Of a stretch of DNA of 64,000 nucleotides, positions 22,273 through 31,599 are shown in pieces; position 1 is the stretch's first letter; the number at the start of each line of letters is the position of its first letter. The DNA lies in the NCBI GenBank assembly GCA_038530575.1, contig JBCBCP010000007.1, positions 51,351 to 115,350 of the forward strand, given 5' to 3'. A program made the translations under genes and the position numbers. This stretch comes from JBCBCP01 sp038530575 (GTDB lineage: Bacteria; Pseudomonadota; Alphaproteobacteria; Rhodobacterales; Rhodobacteraceae). The notes under the pieces are model-generated. The model made no database searches and was not told the origin of the DNA. It saw nothing but the letters and a program-made list of their open reading frames with translations.

Positions 22273-25200
22273 TTGCGCTTTACCAAACTCAGACTGACCG
22301 GCTTCAAAAGCTTCGTGGATCCCACGGACCTCCTGATTCAGGACGGGCTGACCGGTGTGGTGGGTCCCAATGGCTGCGGTAAGTCGAACTTGTTGGAAGC
22401 GCTGCGCTGGGTGATGGGCGAAAACCGCCCCACGGCGATGCGCGGCGGCGGGATGGAGGACGTGATCTTTGCCGGTGCGGCCACGCGCCCCGCCCGCAAC
22501 TTCGCCGAAGTTTCCCTGCATATCGACAACTCAGAGCGGCTCGCGCCCGCGGGTTTCAACGACACGGACCAGCTGGAAATCGTGCGCCGCATTACCCGCG
22601 ACGTGGGCAGCGCCTACAAGGCGGCGGGCAAGGACACGCGTGCGCGGGATGTTCAGATGCTCTTTGCCGACGCTTCGACCGGTGCGCATAGCCCCGCATT
22701 GGTGCGGCAGGGCCAGATTTCCGAGCTGATCAACGCCAAGCCCAAGAACCGCCGCCGCATCCTTGAAGAGGCGGCCGGCATTTCTGGCCTGTACCAGCGG
22801 CGGCATGAGGCGGAGTTGAAGCTGAAAGGCGCAGAAAGCAATTTGGCCCGCGTTGATGACGTGATCGAACAGCTGGCCGCGCAGCTGGCCAGCCTCGCTC
22901 GTCAGGCGCGGCAGGCTGCACGCTATCGCGAGATTGGGGCAGAGCTGCGCCGGGCAGAAGGCATGCTGCTCTATCGCCGCTGGCGTGAGGCGGACGACGT
23001 GCGCGCCGCCACCGAAGAGGCCCTGCGCACCCGCACGACGGACGCCGCGCAGGCCGAAGCCGCGGTTCAGCAGGCGCTGAAGGCACGCGAGTCGGCGGAG
23101 GCTGCGCTGCCGCCCTTGCGCGAGGAAGACGCGATTGCCGCCGCCGTTCTTCAGCGGCTTCAGGTTCAGCGCAGCAGCCTTGAGGAGCAGGCGGCGCAGG
23201 CGGAAAAGACGATTGAAACGCTGACCGCCCGCATTGCCCAGCTTGACCAGGACGCGGGCCGCGAGGCGGCGCTGAACCGCGATGCGGGCGAGACGATTGA
23301 GCGGCTTGAATGGGAGCAGACGGAACTTGCCAAGGCCTCCGAAGGGCATGACGGCGCGATGGCTGATGCCGAGGAAGCCGCGCGTGCGGCCGCCGCTGTG
23401 CTCAAGGACCGCGAGGCGGACCTGACCCAACGCACCGAAGATGTCGCCCGCTTGTCGGCTCGCTTGTCCTCGGCACAGCGTCTTCTGGACGACAACCGCA
23501 AGCTGGAGGCCAAATCGTCCGAAGAGGCGGAGAAGGCGCGCGCCGCCGCGGCCTCAAGTCGGGCTGTCCTGTCGAAGGCCGCTGAAGATGTGAAACAGGC
23601 TCAGACCGCCGCAACTGAGGCGGAACAGATGGCGACGCGCGCGGATGCGGCCCTGACCGCTGCCGAAACCGCACGTTCTGAGGCGCAATCGCGCGAAGTG
23701 GACGCCCGTGCGGAGTGGTCCGAGGCTGAGGGCGAGGCGACGGCCATCGGAGCCGAAGCCGCGGCGCTTGCCCGCCTTGTTGCGCGGGAAACCGGCGCGG
23801 GCGATCAACTTCTGGACCGGCTTCAAGTGGCCGCGGGCTATGAGCTGGCGCTTGGCGCGGCGCTGGCGGATGATTTGCGCAGCCCCGAAGTTGATGCGGA
23901 GGCCGCGTCCGGTTGGGTGCCCTTGGCCACCTATGCCGACCCGCAAGCACTGCCACGCGGTGTGACACCACTCACGGATCACGTCACCGTCCCGGGCGTT
24001 CTGGCCCGCCGGATGAGCCAGGTCGGCCTGTGCGCGGCCGAAGACGGTGCGCGGCTGCATGCTCAATTGCGCCCGGGGCAACGGTTGGTCAGCGTTGAGG
24101 GCGATTTGTGGCGCTGGGACGGGTTCAAGGCGGCCGCTGACGATGCGCCGTCAGCTGCGGCCTTGCGTCTGCAGCAGCTGAACCGGCTTGAAGAGCTGAA
24201 GCAGGCCCAGACCCGTGCCGATGCGCGGGCCCAAGGCGCTCAGCAAGCTTTGGCACAGCTTTCGGCCCGGCTGAAAGAGCTTACTGAGGCTGACAAAGCA
24301 GCGCGTGAGGCGCGGCGGGAGGCCGACCGGCAGGTCGCGGATGCGGGCCGCGCGCTGAGCCGGGCCGAAGCGGAGCGCAACCTTGCCGAGGGCCGGGTGG
24401 AGACGCTGACCCTTGCCGCCGCCCGGCATGACGAGGAGGCGATGGCCGCCCGTCAGCGCGTGGCCGAGGCCGAAGGCGCGCTGAAGGACCTGCCCGACGT
24501 GGATGCCGCCCGCGCCGAAACCGAAGACCTGCGCATGACCGTAGAGGCGGCACGGATCACCATGATGTCCCGCCGGTCGGCCTTTGATGAGCTGCGCCGC
24601 GAGGGTGAGGCGCGCACCCGCCGGGCGCAGCAGGTCACCAAGGACCTCAGCGGCTGGCGGCACCGTCTGACCACCGCCGAGACGCGCGCGAAAGAGCTTG
24701 CAGCGCGCAAGGTGGCCTCTGAGGCAGAGCTGCAAACCGCCAAAGACGCCCCGGCCCGGATCGCGGAAGAGGGTGCGGCCCTTGCGCGGTCCATCGCGGA
24801 GGCGGACGCGCGCAAGGCGCAGGCTGCCGATACGCTCAGTACCGCAGAAGGCGCGCTGCGCACGGCGGCTGAGGCAGAGCGGGCCGCCGAGCGCGCCGCA
24901 TCTGAGGCGCGAGAGGCCCGCGCGGCAGCAGAGGCGCGTACCGAAGCCGCACGCGAGACGGTGCAGGCCGCAGCGGCCCGCATTGCGGAAGAGCAGCGCC
25001 AAACGCCGAACCAGCTGCTTGCCGCGCTGGATGTCACGCCGGATACGATGCCCGCCGCCGACGCGCTGGAGACGGACGTAAATCGCCTGAAGCGCCAGCG
25101 CGACGCGCTGGGGGCCGTGAACCTGCGGGCCGAGGAAGACGCCCGCGAGGTGCAGGAAGAGCACGACACGCTGACCGGCGAAAAGGCGGACCTTGAGGAG

Positions 25201-25728
25201 GCGATCAAGACGCTGCGCACCGGCATCGCATCGCTGAACCGCGAAGGGCGCGAGCGCCTGCTGACCGCGTTCGAGCAGGTGAACACGAACTTCTCCATGC
25301 TCTTCAAGCACCTCTTTGGCGGCGGTGAAGCGAACCTCGTGATGGTCGAATCCGATGACCCGCTCGAGGCGGGCCTCGAGATCATGTGCCAGCCGCCGGG
25401 CAAGAAGCTCAGCACCCTGTCGCTCTTGTCCGGTGGGGAGCAGACGCTGACCGCGCTGGCGCTGATCTTTGCGGTTTTCCTCGCCAATCCGGCGCCGATC
25501 TGCGTGCTGGACGAGGTTGACGCGCCGCTGGACGATGCAAACGTGGGCCGTTTTTGTGATCTACTGGACGAAATGTGCCGCCAGACCGAAACGCGGTTCC
25601 TGATCATCACGCACCACGCGGTGACCATGGCGCGGATGGACCGGCTGTTTGGCGTAACGATGGCTGAGCAAGGCGTAAGCCAGCTGGTGTCGGTTGACCT
25701 GAAAAAGGCGGAAACGCTGGTCGCATAA
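22273..25728 (+). CDS. smc: Chromosome segregation ATPase SMC
   Basis: A 1151-residue SMC. I start it at a TTG at 22273, which yields the family opening MRFTKLRLTGFKSFVDPT; upstream extension is non-homologous in look. Walker A is GPNGCGKSN (residues 31-39). Two long Ala/Glu/Arg coiled coils flank a hinge near residues 510-640. The C-terminal head has the ABC signature LLSGGEQTLTALALIFA and Walker B ICVLDEVDAPLDD. It organises and segregates the chromosome with ScpAB, which are not nearby. Confidence 0.95.
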   Translation: MRFTKLRLTGFKSFVDPTDLLIQDGLTGVVGPNGCGKSNLLEALRWVMGENRPTAMRGGGMEDVIFAGAATRPARNFAEVSLHIDNSERLAPAGFNDTDQLEIVRRITRDVGSAYKAAGKDTRARDVQMLFADASTGAHSPALVRQGQISELINAKPKNRRRILEEAAGISGLYQRRHEAELKLKGAESNLARVDDVIEQLAAQLASLARQARQAARYREIGAELRRAEGMLLYRRWREADDVRAATEEALRTRTTDAAQAEAAVQQALKARESAEAALPPLREEDAIAAAVLQRLQVQRSSLEEQAAQAEKTIETLTARIAQLDQDAGREAALNRDAGETIERLEWEQTELAKASEGHDGAMADAEEAARAAAAVLKDREADLTQRTEDVARLSARLSSAQRLLDDNRKLEAKSSEEAEKARAAAASSRAVLSKAAEDVKQAQTAATEAEQMATRADAALTAAETARSEAQSREVDARAEWSEAEGEATAIGAEAAALARLVARETGAGDQLLDRLQVAAGYELALGAALADDLRSPEVDAEAASGWVPLATYADPQALPRGVTPLTDHVTVPGVLARRMSQVGLCAAEDGARLHAQLRPGQRLVSVEGDLWRWDGFKAAADDAPSAAALRLQQLNRLEELKQAQTRADARAQGAQQALAQLSARLKELTEADKAAREARREADRQVADAGRALSRAEAERNLAEGRVETLTLAAARHDEEAMAARQRVAEAEGALKDLPDVDAARAETEDLRMTVEAARITMMSRRSAFDELRREGEARTRRAQQVTKDLSGWRHRLTTAETRAKELAARKVASEAELQTAKDAPARIAEEGAALARSIAEADARKAQAADTLSTAEGALRTAAEAERAAERAASEAREARAAAEARTEAARETVQAAAARIAEEQRQTPNQLLAALDVTPDTMPAADALETDVNRLKRQRDALGAVNLRAEEDAREVQEEHDTLTGEKADLEEAIKTLRTGIASLNREGRERLLTAFEQVNTNFSMLFKHLFGGGEANLVMVESDDPLEAGLEIMCQPPGKKLSTLSLLSGGEQTLTALALIFAVFLANPAPICVLDEVDAPLDDANVGRFCDLLDEMCRQTETRFLIITHHAVTMARMDRLFGVTMAEQGVSQLVSVDLKKAETLVA

Positions 25729-25768
25729 AAAACGCCTGTCCCGCATAACGGGGCAGGCGTTTTGTGCA
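25727..25768. terminator. Bidirectional terminator between smc and the PRC-barrel gene
   Basis: AACGCCTGTCCCG (25731-25743) pairs with CGGGGCAGGCGTT (25749-25761) with one G-T pair. It is flanked by an A-run before and TTTTG after, so it can work in both directions between two convergent genes. Confidence 0.88.
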
Positions 25769-25782
25769 CTGAGCTGGCGGCG

Positions 25783-26487
25783 TCAGTTGCCGGCGGCGCG
25801 GTCAACCAGCGTTGCGCTTGTTGTGGCGACGCGAAGGTAGATGTCGTCGCCCCCAATATCCTGATGAATGTGGACGTCGTCCATCGACACAAGGACCTCG
25901 GCCGCGCCAATGCCAAAGATAATGCCACCGATGCTTAGCCGCGCCTCTGTCAGTTCGCCGCGGATATCAACAACCAGTTCGCTAACGGTGCCGATGTCTT
26001 GGAAATTTTCGTCCAGCACTGTCGCGCCTTTCAGATCTGCGGCCGTCATCTTCCCGATCTCAAGTTGCTCCCAGCCCGGAGGCATATCCGCCTGCGGCAA
26101 CGCTGCGGCCTGTGCGCGGTCGAACAGTTGGCTGTCGGGGCTCGGGCCCATCAGGCCGGCTGTACCGCCTCGAACTTCACCGGGGTCAACCATGGGTGTT
26201 GTGGTGCCGTCACCGGCGCCCTGAATGTCGATGCCGACTTGCGCATAGCTTTCGGGTTCTGCGCCAAAGTCGCGGATGGCGGTTCCGCCCATATCGGCTG
26301 TCGCGCCGCTTTCGGCTTGGGGCTGCTCGCCCGATGCACCAACACCGTTACCCGGCACTGTATCGATTGCGGTCGATGTGTAACCGGTTGCGGTCTCGCT
26401 CGCAGCCTTGGAAGAATAGCCGACCTGCGCCACGGTGCTGCCCGCGGTCAGGGCAAGTGCGGCGGCGGTCGGCGTGAAGAGTCTCAT
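25783..26487 (-). CDS. Exported PRC-barrel domain protein
   Basis: A 234-residue protein with a signal peptide (MRLFTPTAAALALTAGSTVAQ). A Gly/Ser/Thr-rich, probably disordered linker of about 110 residues follows. The C-terminal PRC-barrel (about residues 140-225) includes ADLKGATVLDENFQDIGTVS and VDIRGELTEARLSIGGI. Exported PRC-barrel proteins of this type are common in roseobacters and thought to be envelope or stress proteins; the function is not established. Confidence 0.75.
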   Translation of the reverse strand: MRLFTPTAAALALTAGSTVAQVGYSSKAASETATGYTSTAIDTVPGNGVGASGEQPQAESGATADMGGTAIRDFGAEPESYAQVGIDIQGAGDGTTTPMVDPGEVRGGTAGLMGPSPDSQLFDRAQAAALPQADMPPGWEQLEIGKMTAADLKGATVLDENFQDIGTVSELVVDIRGELTEARLSIGGIIFGIGAAEVLVSMDDVHIHQDIGGDDIYLRVATTSATLVDRAAGN

Positions 26488-26556
26488 GACAGTCTCCTGC
26501 TCTTGCGTTCATGTCGCAAGATCAACGGAGACAGGCGCGTCAGGTTCCTTAGCGGA

Positions 26557-27714
26557 TTACAGGGCGTTCAAAAGCTGCGGTGTGGGCCACGCGTCGGCTG
26601 GCAGACCGAGCCGCGCCTGTTCGGCCTGTACGGCGGCACGGGTGCGCGCTCCGAGTATCCCATCGACCGCACCCACGTCATAGCCGCGCGCCTCAAGCTT
26701 GCGCTGCAGTGCTTTCATCTGGTCCCCGGTTAGCCCAGCGTCAGGGGCGCCTGCATCGTAGACCTGTGCCCCGCCAAGGCGGGTCGCAAAATAGGCCGCG
26801 GTCAGAACGTAGGTAAAACTTTGGTTCCACTCGAAATAGACGTTGAAATTCGGATAGGCGAGAAAGGCTGGCCCCTTGTGCCCCTGCGGCAGGATGAGAG
26901 AGGCGGGCAGGTTCGCGAGCGTACCGCGCCGCGGCGCCACCCCAAGCGCTTGCCAGTCGCTGGTGCTCTTCACCGTGTGCAGGCCAGCGAGGCTCCAGTC
27001 CATCTGGTTCGGAACGGTGACTTCTTGCAGCCATGGCTCCCCCGCGCGCCAACCAAGATGCTGGAGCATTTTGCCACCAGATAGCAGGGCATCCGTCGCC
27101 GAGCCCTTCAGGTCAACCCGTCCGTCTCCATCCCCATCGACGCCGTTTTCGATGATGTCTGCGGGCAGCATCTGCACCATCCCGATCTCTCCGGCCCAGG
27201 CACCTGTGGTGCGCGCCGGATCGAACTGACCGCGAGCAAAAAGCTCCATCGCGGCAAAAACCTGCGGGCGGAACAGCTCGGGTCGGCGGCAGTCGTGGGC
27301 CAGCGTCACAAGCGCATTTGCGGTGTTGAAGTTGCCCTGAAAGCTACCGTAATCCGTCTCGAACGCCCAAAAGGCCAGAAGCACAGTGCGGTCAACGCCG
27401 TAGCGCGCCTCCACCTGGTCAAACACGCTTGCAAAGCGGCGGGCGTTGGCCCGCCCGGTCTCGATCCGGTTGGCGGAAATCAGGCGGCGCGAAAATTCGA
27501 TGAAGGGCTTTTGAAAGACGCCTTGAGCCCGGTCGGCGCGCAGCACAGCGGCGTCCTGGCTGACGCCCCGTAGGAACTGTTGCGCGACATTCGGATCGAT
27601 CCCGCGGCTCGCAGCCTCGGCCACTAGGCCGTCCTTGAACGCGCCGAAGGATCCGCCGCAATTGGCATGGACCGCAACGGGCAGCAGAGCGAGCAAAAGG
27701 GCGATCAAGCGCAT
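26557..27714 (-). CDS. Lytic murein transglycosylase, MltB-type, with PG-binding domain
   Basis: A 385-residue exported enzyme; the ATG at 27714 with GAGGA upstream is preferred over the TTG two codons earlier. A signal peptide (MRLIALLLALLPVAVHA) precedes an SLT_2/MltB catalytic domain. The catalytic Glu lies in LLAFWAFETDYGSFQGNFNT, with GEIGMVQMLPADIIENGVDG further on. A C-terminal peptidoglycan-binding repeat (LQRKLEARGYDVGAVDGILG) ends the protein. It cleaves murein glycan strands to anhydro-muramyl products. Confidence 0.92.
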   Translation of the reverse strand: MRLIALLLALLPVAVHANCGGSFGAFKDGLVAEAASRGIDPNVAQQFLRGVSQDAAVLRADRAQGVFQKPFIEFSRRLISANRIETGRANARRFASVFDQVEARYGVDRTVLLAFWAFETDYGSFQGNFNTANALVTLAHDCRRPELFRPQVFAAMELFARGQFDPARTTGAWAGEIGMVQMLPADIIENGVDGDGDGRVDLKGSATDALLSGGKMLQHLGWRAGEPWLQEVTVPNQMDWSLAGLHTVKSTSDWQALGVAPRRGTLANLPASLILPQGHKGPAFLAYPNFNVYFEWNQSFTYVLTAAYFATRLGGAQVYDAGAPDAGLTGDQMKALQRKLEARGYDVGAVDGILGARTRAAVQAEQARLGLPADAWPTPQLLNAL

Positions 27715-27724
27715 AGACAAGTCC

Positions 27725-28612
27725 TCAGGTCAGGGCGATGAGTGCAACCAGAGCAAGCCCGGCCGCCCACGCTTTCCACAGCATCCGGACGGCGGCGTCA
27801 ATCTCCGGCGGGCCAATATGGCGCGCGCCTTCCGGATGTACCCAGGCCAGATCCCGAAGCGCGCCATTGTAAACCCGCGGCCCCGCCAACGCGACGTTCA
27901 GCGCGCGGGCCATCGCCGCTTCGGGCCATCCGGCGTTGGGGCTGCGGTGGCGGCGTGCGTCCGCAATGATGCCCGCCGCATCTGTGACGCCTCCCGTTAT
28001 TGCGATCAGCAGTGCCGTCAGCCGCGCGGGTAGCAGGTTAAGCAGATCGTCGGCGCGCGCGGCGGCCTTTCCGAAGGCTTCATATTCCTCAGTCCGGTAG
28101 CCGATCATACTGTCGGCAGTGTTTACCACCTTATAGATCACGATCCCCGGCAGTCCTGCCGCCGCGAACCAAAACGCGGGTGCAATGACCCCATCGCTCA
28201 GGTTTTCCGCCGCGCTTTCAATCGCCGCGCGTGCCACGGCAGGGCCATCAGCTTCGCAAACATCACGGCTGACAATCATCGCGACGGCCCGCCGCCCTGA
28301 GGCCAAGGAAAGACGCAATTCGCTTGCAACGGTTTGCACATGTTGGACGAGGCTGCGCTGTGCGAGCAGGACCGCGGCCACAAATACCTCGATGATCGGT
28401 CCGCCGAGTGACAGGAACCAACCCACAAGCCCGCCGCTTAACACAAGAAGGGACAGCGCCAATGCACCGGCCGCGACACGATGATTATTTAGCCGCCGTT
28501 CCAGCGCGCTAACGGCCCGCCCCATGATTACAGCAGGGTGGGGCACCCGCGACCAAAGCCAGCGCGGCTCTCCCAGGGCCGCATCAAGCAGCAAGGCAAG
28601 CGTCAGTGTCAT
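27725..28612 (-). CDS. cbiB: Adenosylcobinamide-phosphate synthase CbiB/CobD
   Basis: A 295-residue membrane protein. The N-terminus LLLDAALGEPRWLWSRVPHPAVIMGR and the segments ESAAENLSDGVIAPAFWFA (in part) and VVNTADSMIGYRTEEYEAFG are CbiB hallmarks. It joins aminopropanol or its phosphate to adenosylcobyrate in cobalamin synthesis. It overlaps cobC by ATGA. In alphaproteobacterial nomenclature the gene is called cobD. Confidence 0.93.
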   Translation of the reverse strand: MTLTLALLLDAALGEPRWLWSRVPHPAVIMGRAVSALERRLNNHRVAAGALALSLLVLSGGLVGWFLSLGGPIIEVFVAAVLLAQRSLVQHVQTVASELRLSLASGRRAVAMIVSRDVCEADGPAVARAAIESAAENLSDGVIAPAFWFAAAGLPGIVIYKVVNTADSMIGYRTEEYEAFGKAAARADDLLNLLPARLTALLIAITGGVTDAAGIIADARRHRSPNAGWPEAAMARALNVALAGPRVYNGALRDLAWVHPEGARHIGPPEIDAAVRMLWKAWAAGLALVALIALT

Positions 28613-29538
28613 GCCGCCTCAATTCGTTTCCAGCCGGTATCGGGCGGCAGGCCCAAACGGATCCAGGTCCGTGAATATGGAAAGGTGCGTGACCAAATAT
28701 GCGCCTGGGCCAACCTGTCGCGCATCGCGGCCGCTTCTGCCACCTCATACAGGCGGAACAATGTCGTGCCGCCCGCAATGCGGGCGCCCTTCGCCGTCAT
28801 GAGATCATCTAGCTGGGCTGCGTCGCGAGCCAGGCGCACCCGCGTTTCCTGCGCCCAGTGGGTGTCCTGTAATGCAATGGTTCCAACTGCCAAAGCAGGG
28901 CCAGAAACGGGCCATGGCCCCAGCATCTCGGCCAGCTTAGTGATGAGGTCCGCCGGGCCGATGGCAAAGCCCAGCCGCAGTCCCGCAAGGCCCCAGAATT
29001 TGCCAAAGCTTTTGAGCAGGAGCGTTCCGGGTTGAGCCGCTGAGCTGATCAGGGAGCGTTCCGGTGCAACATCGCAAAAACTCTCGTCAATGACGCACAG
29101 TGGAGCTTTCAGCGCACTGGCTGTCCAAAGACGCCCATCCGGGTTGTTGGGGTGCACGATCACCTGCGCATCAGCATTTCCGTCTGTCTGTGACCAGCCC
29201 GCGGCGGAGAAGGCTGCAGCATGTTCGTTATAGGTTGGCCCCGGGATTTGAACCTGTGCTGTGGGCGCAAGGCGCGGAATCTGCGCGATCAGGGCAGAGG
29301 CGCCGGGTGCTGCCAGGAGGCCAGCGTCTGTGGGCACGTTCCAAAAGGCCCGCGCCGCCTGCAAGAGCGCCTCTTGCGCCGCTCGGTCGGGTAAAGCCGC
29401 CCAGGACTCCACTGAAAAATTGGGCAACGGGTAGGGTATAGGATTGATTCCCGTGGATAGGTCGATCCAGTCCGCGCGCACGCCGCCAAACTGTGCGACA
29501 GCTGCGTCGAGGTCCCCGCCATGATCGCGCCCGTTCAT
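28609..29538 (-). CDS. cobC: L-threonine-O-3-phosphate decarboxylase (CobC of alphaproteobacteria)
   Basis: A 309-residue fold-type I PLP enzyme. Landmarks are WIDLSTGINPIPYP, VIVHPNNPDGRLW, VIDESFCDVAPE and LLKSFGKFWGLAGLRLGFA, with the Schiff-base Lys in SFGKF. It makes (R)-1-amino-2-propanol phosphate for the cobalamin nucleotide loop and is directly coupled to cbiB, whose product uses it. No B12 riboswitch consensus is recognisable in the 177 bases upstream. Confidence 0.9.
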   Translation of the reverse strand: MNGRDHGGDLDAAVAQFGGVRADWIDLSTGINPIPYPLPNFSVESWAALPDRAAQEALLQAARAFWNVPTDAGLLAAPGASALIAQIPRLAPTAQVQIPGPTYNEHAAAFSAAGWSQTDGNADAQVIVHPNNPDGRLWTASALKAPLCVIDESFCDVAPERSLISSAAQPGTLLLKSFGKFWGLAGLRLGFAIGPADLITKLAEMLGPWPVSGPALAVGTIALQDTHWAQETRVRLARDAAQLDDLMTAKGARIAGGTTLFRLYEVAEAAAMRDRLAQAHIWSRTFPYSRTWIRLGLPPDTGWKRIEAA

Positions 29539-29715
29539 TCAGCGCCCTTTCCAAGGATTTTGTTTCACCAGCCGTTTACGGTAGCGGTTTCACGCCGATG
29601 CAGCATGTTTTTTGGCCCGTCAACCAATAGGTCCAGCCGAGTTAACGTTTCATTAAGACTTTGGGCGCAGGACAGGGTTACCAAGACGTAAACTGCTCAC
29701 TTACGATACCAGAAC

Positions 29716-30084
29716 ATGCCGCAAAAAGTCCTCATCGTCGAAAGCGCGGCGCATATGGCGCGCCTTTGGGCTGCACATCTCGAACGGGGTGGGATGCAGG
29801 TTGAAATCGCGACCAGTCAAGAGGTGGCAATCGCTTCGTTATCTCGCAACTGCCCTGATGTGATCGTGCTCGACCTTGTGCTCGAAGAGGGTAGCGCGCT
29901 GGCGGTGTCTGACTATGCAAGCTACCGATGCCCTGACGCGCGGGTGATCTTTGTCACCAACACCACGTTCTTCTCGGACGGTTCAATCTTTGCACATGCG
30001 GAAAATGCCTGCGCCTTCGTGCAAAGCCAGACCCCGCCGGAGGATCTGGCCGCGATGGTCGAACATTACGCTGCGGCCACCTGA
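29716..30084 (+). CDS. Stand-alone receiver-like domain, degenerate
   Basis: A 122-residue CheY-like fold. The phosphoacceptor Asp is kept at about residue 53 (DVIVLDLVLEEG), and a Thr is present in VIFVTNTT. The acidic pair at the end of strand 1 is reduced to VES (residues 8-10), and the usual Lys before the last helix is absent (ENACAFVQSQ). It may therefore not be controlled by ordinary phosphorylation. No kinase or output gene is adjacent. Its 3' end overlaps the convergent GST gene by 19 bases. Confidence 0.75.
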   Translation: MPQKVLIVESAAHMARLWAAHLERGGMQVEIATSQEVAIASLSRNCPDVIVLDLVLEEGSALAVSDYASYRCPDARVIFVTNTTFFSDGSIFAHAENACAFVQSQTPPEDLAAMVEHYAAAT

Positions 30085-31031
30085 TCGCGCCCGTGCGGCG
30101 CGTCCCAGTCAATGATCGGGTTCACTGGAATGACGCGGTGCGGATTGATGCTTTCGTGGCTGCAGTGATAGTGCCGCACGATGTGCTGCATGTTGACCGT
30201 CTCTGCGACGCCCGGCCATTGGTACAGCTCGCGCGTGTAGGCCCAAAGGTTGGGGTAGTCGATGATGCGCCGCCGGTTGCACTTGAAGTGCAGGTGATAG
30301 ACCGGATCAAAGCGCACCAGCGTCGGAAAGAGCCGCCAGTCAGCTTCGGTGATACGATCTCCCATCAGGTAGCGGTGGGTCGACAGCCGCTGTTCCAGCC
30401 AGTCCAGCGTGTCGAAGAGCGGATGCACGGCTGCGTCATAGGCTTCCTGCGAGGTGGCGAAACCACATTTGTAGACGCCGTTGTTGAACGTGTCGTAGAT
30501 GCGTTCGTTCACGGCCTCTATCGCGTCCCGCTGGGCTTCTGGCCAGTAGTCATCGGTGTTGCCGGTGATGTCATTGAACGCACTGTTGAACATGCGAATG
30601 ATCTCGGAGCTTTCGTTGCTCACTATCGTCCCCTGCGTCTTGTCCCACAGGATCGGCACGGTGACCCGGCCTGAGTAGTCCGGGTCAGCCTTTGTGTAGA
30701 TGTCGCGCGCAAAGGGTAGACCAAATTGCCGGTCACCGGTCGCACCATACGCGTCCGTCTGGAAAGTCCAGCCATCTGACAGCATATCCGGATGCACGAC
30801 ATCAACAGTGATGTGATCAGAAAGCCCCTTTAACGCGCGGAAGATCAGCGTGCGATGCGCCCAAGGGCAAGCCATTGAGACGTAGAGGTGATACCGCCCG
30901 CTTTCCGGCGTAAAGGGCCCGTCAGGCGTGATCCAGTTGCGAAATTGCGCTGCAGAGCGCTCAAATTTTCCGCCCGTGGATTTGGTATCGTACCAAGTGT
31001 CATGCCACACGCCGTCTACCAAAAGTCCCAT
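30066..31031 (-). CDS. Xi-class glutathione S-transferase / glutathionyl-hydroquinone reductase
   Basis: A 321-residue protein from an ATG at 31031 with AGGAG upstream. The thioredoxin-like domain has the catalytic Cys in HLYVSMACPWAHRTLIFRAL (about residues 48-67). NESSEIIRMFNSAFN and the helical domain with ITEADWRLFPTLVRFDPVYH are typical of the YqjG/ECM4 group. These enzymes reduce glutathionylated hydroquinones using glutathione and protect against quinone stress. Confidence 0.92.
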   Translation of the reverse strand: MGLLVDGVWHDTWYDTKSTGGKFERSAAQFRNWITPDGPFTPESGRYHLYVSMACPWAHRTLIFRALKGLSDHITVDVVHPDMLSDGWTFQTDAYGATGDRQFGLPFARDIYTKADPDYSGRVTVPILWDKTQGTIVSNESSEIIRMFNSAFNDITGNTDDYWPEAQRDAIEAVNERIYDTFNNGVYKCGFATSQEAYDAAVHPLFDTLDWLEQRLSTHRYLMGDRITEADWRLFPTLVRFDPVYHLHFKCNRRRIIDYPNLWAYTRELYQWPGVAETVNMQHIVRHYHCSHESINPHRVIPVNPIIDWDAPHGRDQVAAA

Positions 31032-31212
31032 TTGACCGCTCCTTTGCGCCGAGGTTTGCGCTAACTTAGGCCTGCGGGCGAAAGCGCCCAACGCGCAGGG
31101 CCTCTGCGCTGGCGCACATTCCTGCAACATGCTGCAATGCCGCATAAAATCTTTACTTGAAGCAGATAAAGGGTGCGCCACGTTAGGCGCATCAAACGGA
31201 GGATTCGCTGCC

Positions 31213-31569
31213 ATGTCCTTTCTGCCCAAAGACGTTCAGGACGGCCTTGATGCCGCACGTATCAGCACCTTGGCCAAGGCGTCTCGCCTCAGCCTGACGG
31301 CCGGCGGGCGCACCCATGCCGTGCTGCGCCTGTGGAAGACTGGCTTTTCGGTTGCGCTGGCGGACACGCCACATCTGCGCGGCTTTGTCGATCTCTATGA
31401 AGGTGAGGCGCACCTGTTTCAGTGCCTGATCGTGGCCGCCGAGGAAGAAGGCCTTGAGATGCGGTACGAGTTCAAGCGGGCGACGGCGATCCAAACGGGC
31501 CCCGCGCTTGATTTCGAACGCCCCGCAGACGCGCCGGTGGCGCTGATCGAGGATCACCTCAACCCCTGA
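31213..31569 (+). CDS. Conserved small protein, unknown function
   Basis: A 118-residue protein from an ATG at 31213 with GGAGG ten bases upstream. It looks like a compact alpha/beta protein (SFLPKDVQDGLDAAR, RLWKTGFSVALA, HLRGFVDLYEGEAHLFQCLI). I do not recognise a named family. It is divergent from the GST gene and convergent with the MalY-type aminotransferase. Confidence 0.7.
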   Translation: MSFLPKDVQDGLDAARISTLAKASRLSLTAGGRTHAVLRLWKTGFSVALADTPHLRGFVDLYEGEAHLFQCLIVAAEEEGLEMRYEFKRATAIQTGPALDFERPADAPVALIEDHLNP

Positions 31570-31599
31570 CCATACGAGCCCGTACGGCGAGCCGCCCCT

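Noticed and set aside
22530..25930. Long minus-strand open frames opposite smc
   Set aside because: They are low-complexity Arg/Ala/Ser-rich mirror frames of the GC-rich coiled-coil coding sequence with no domains.
29539..29715. Cobalamin riboswitch upstream of cobC-cbiB
   Set aside because: No B12-box consensus is visible and the spacer is too short and unstructured for a full riboswitch.
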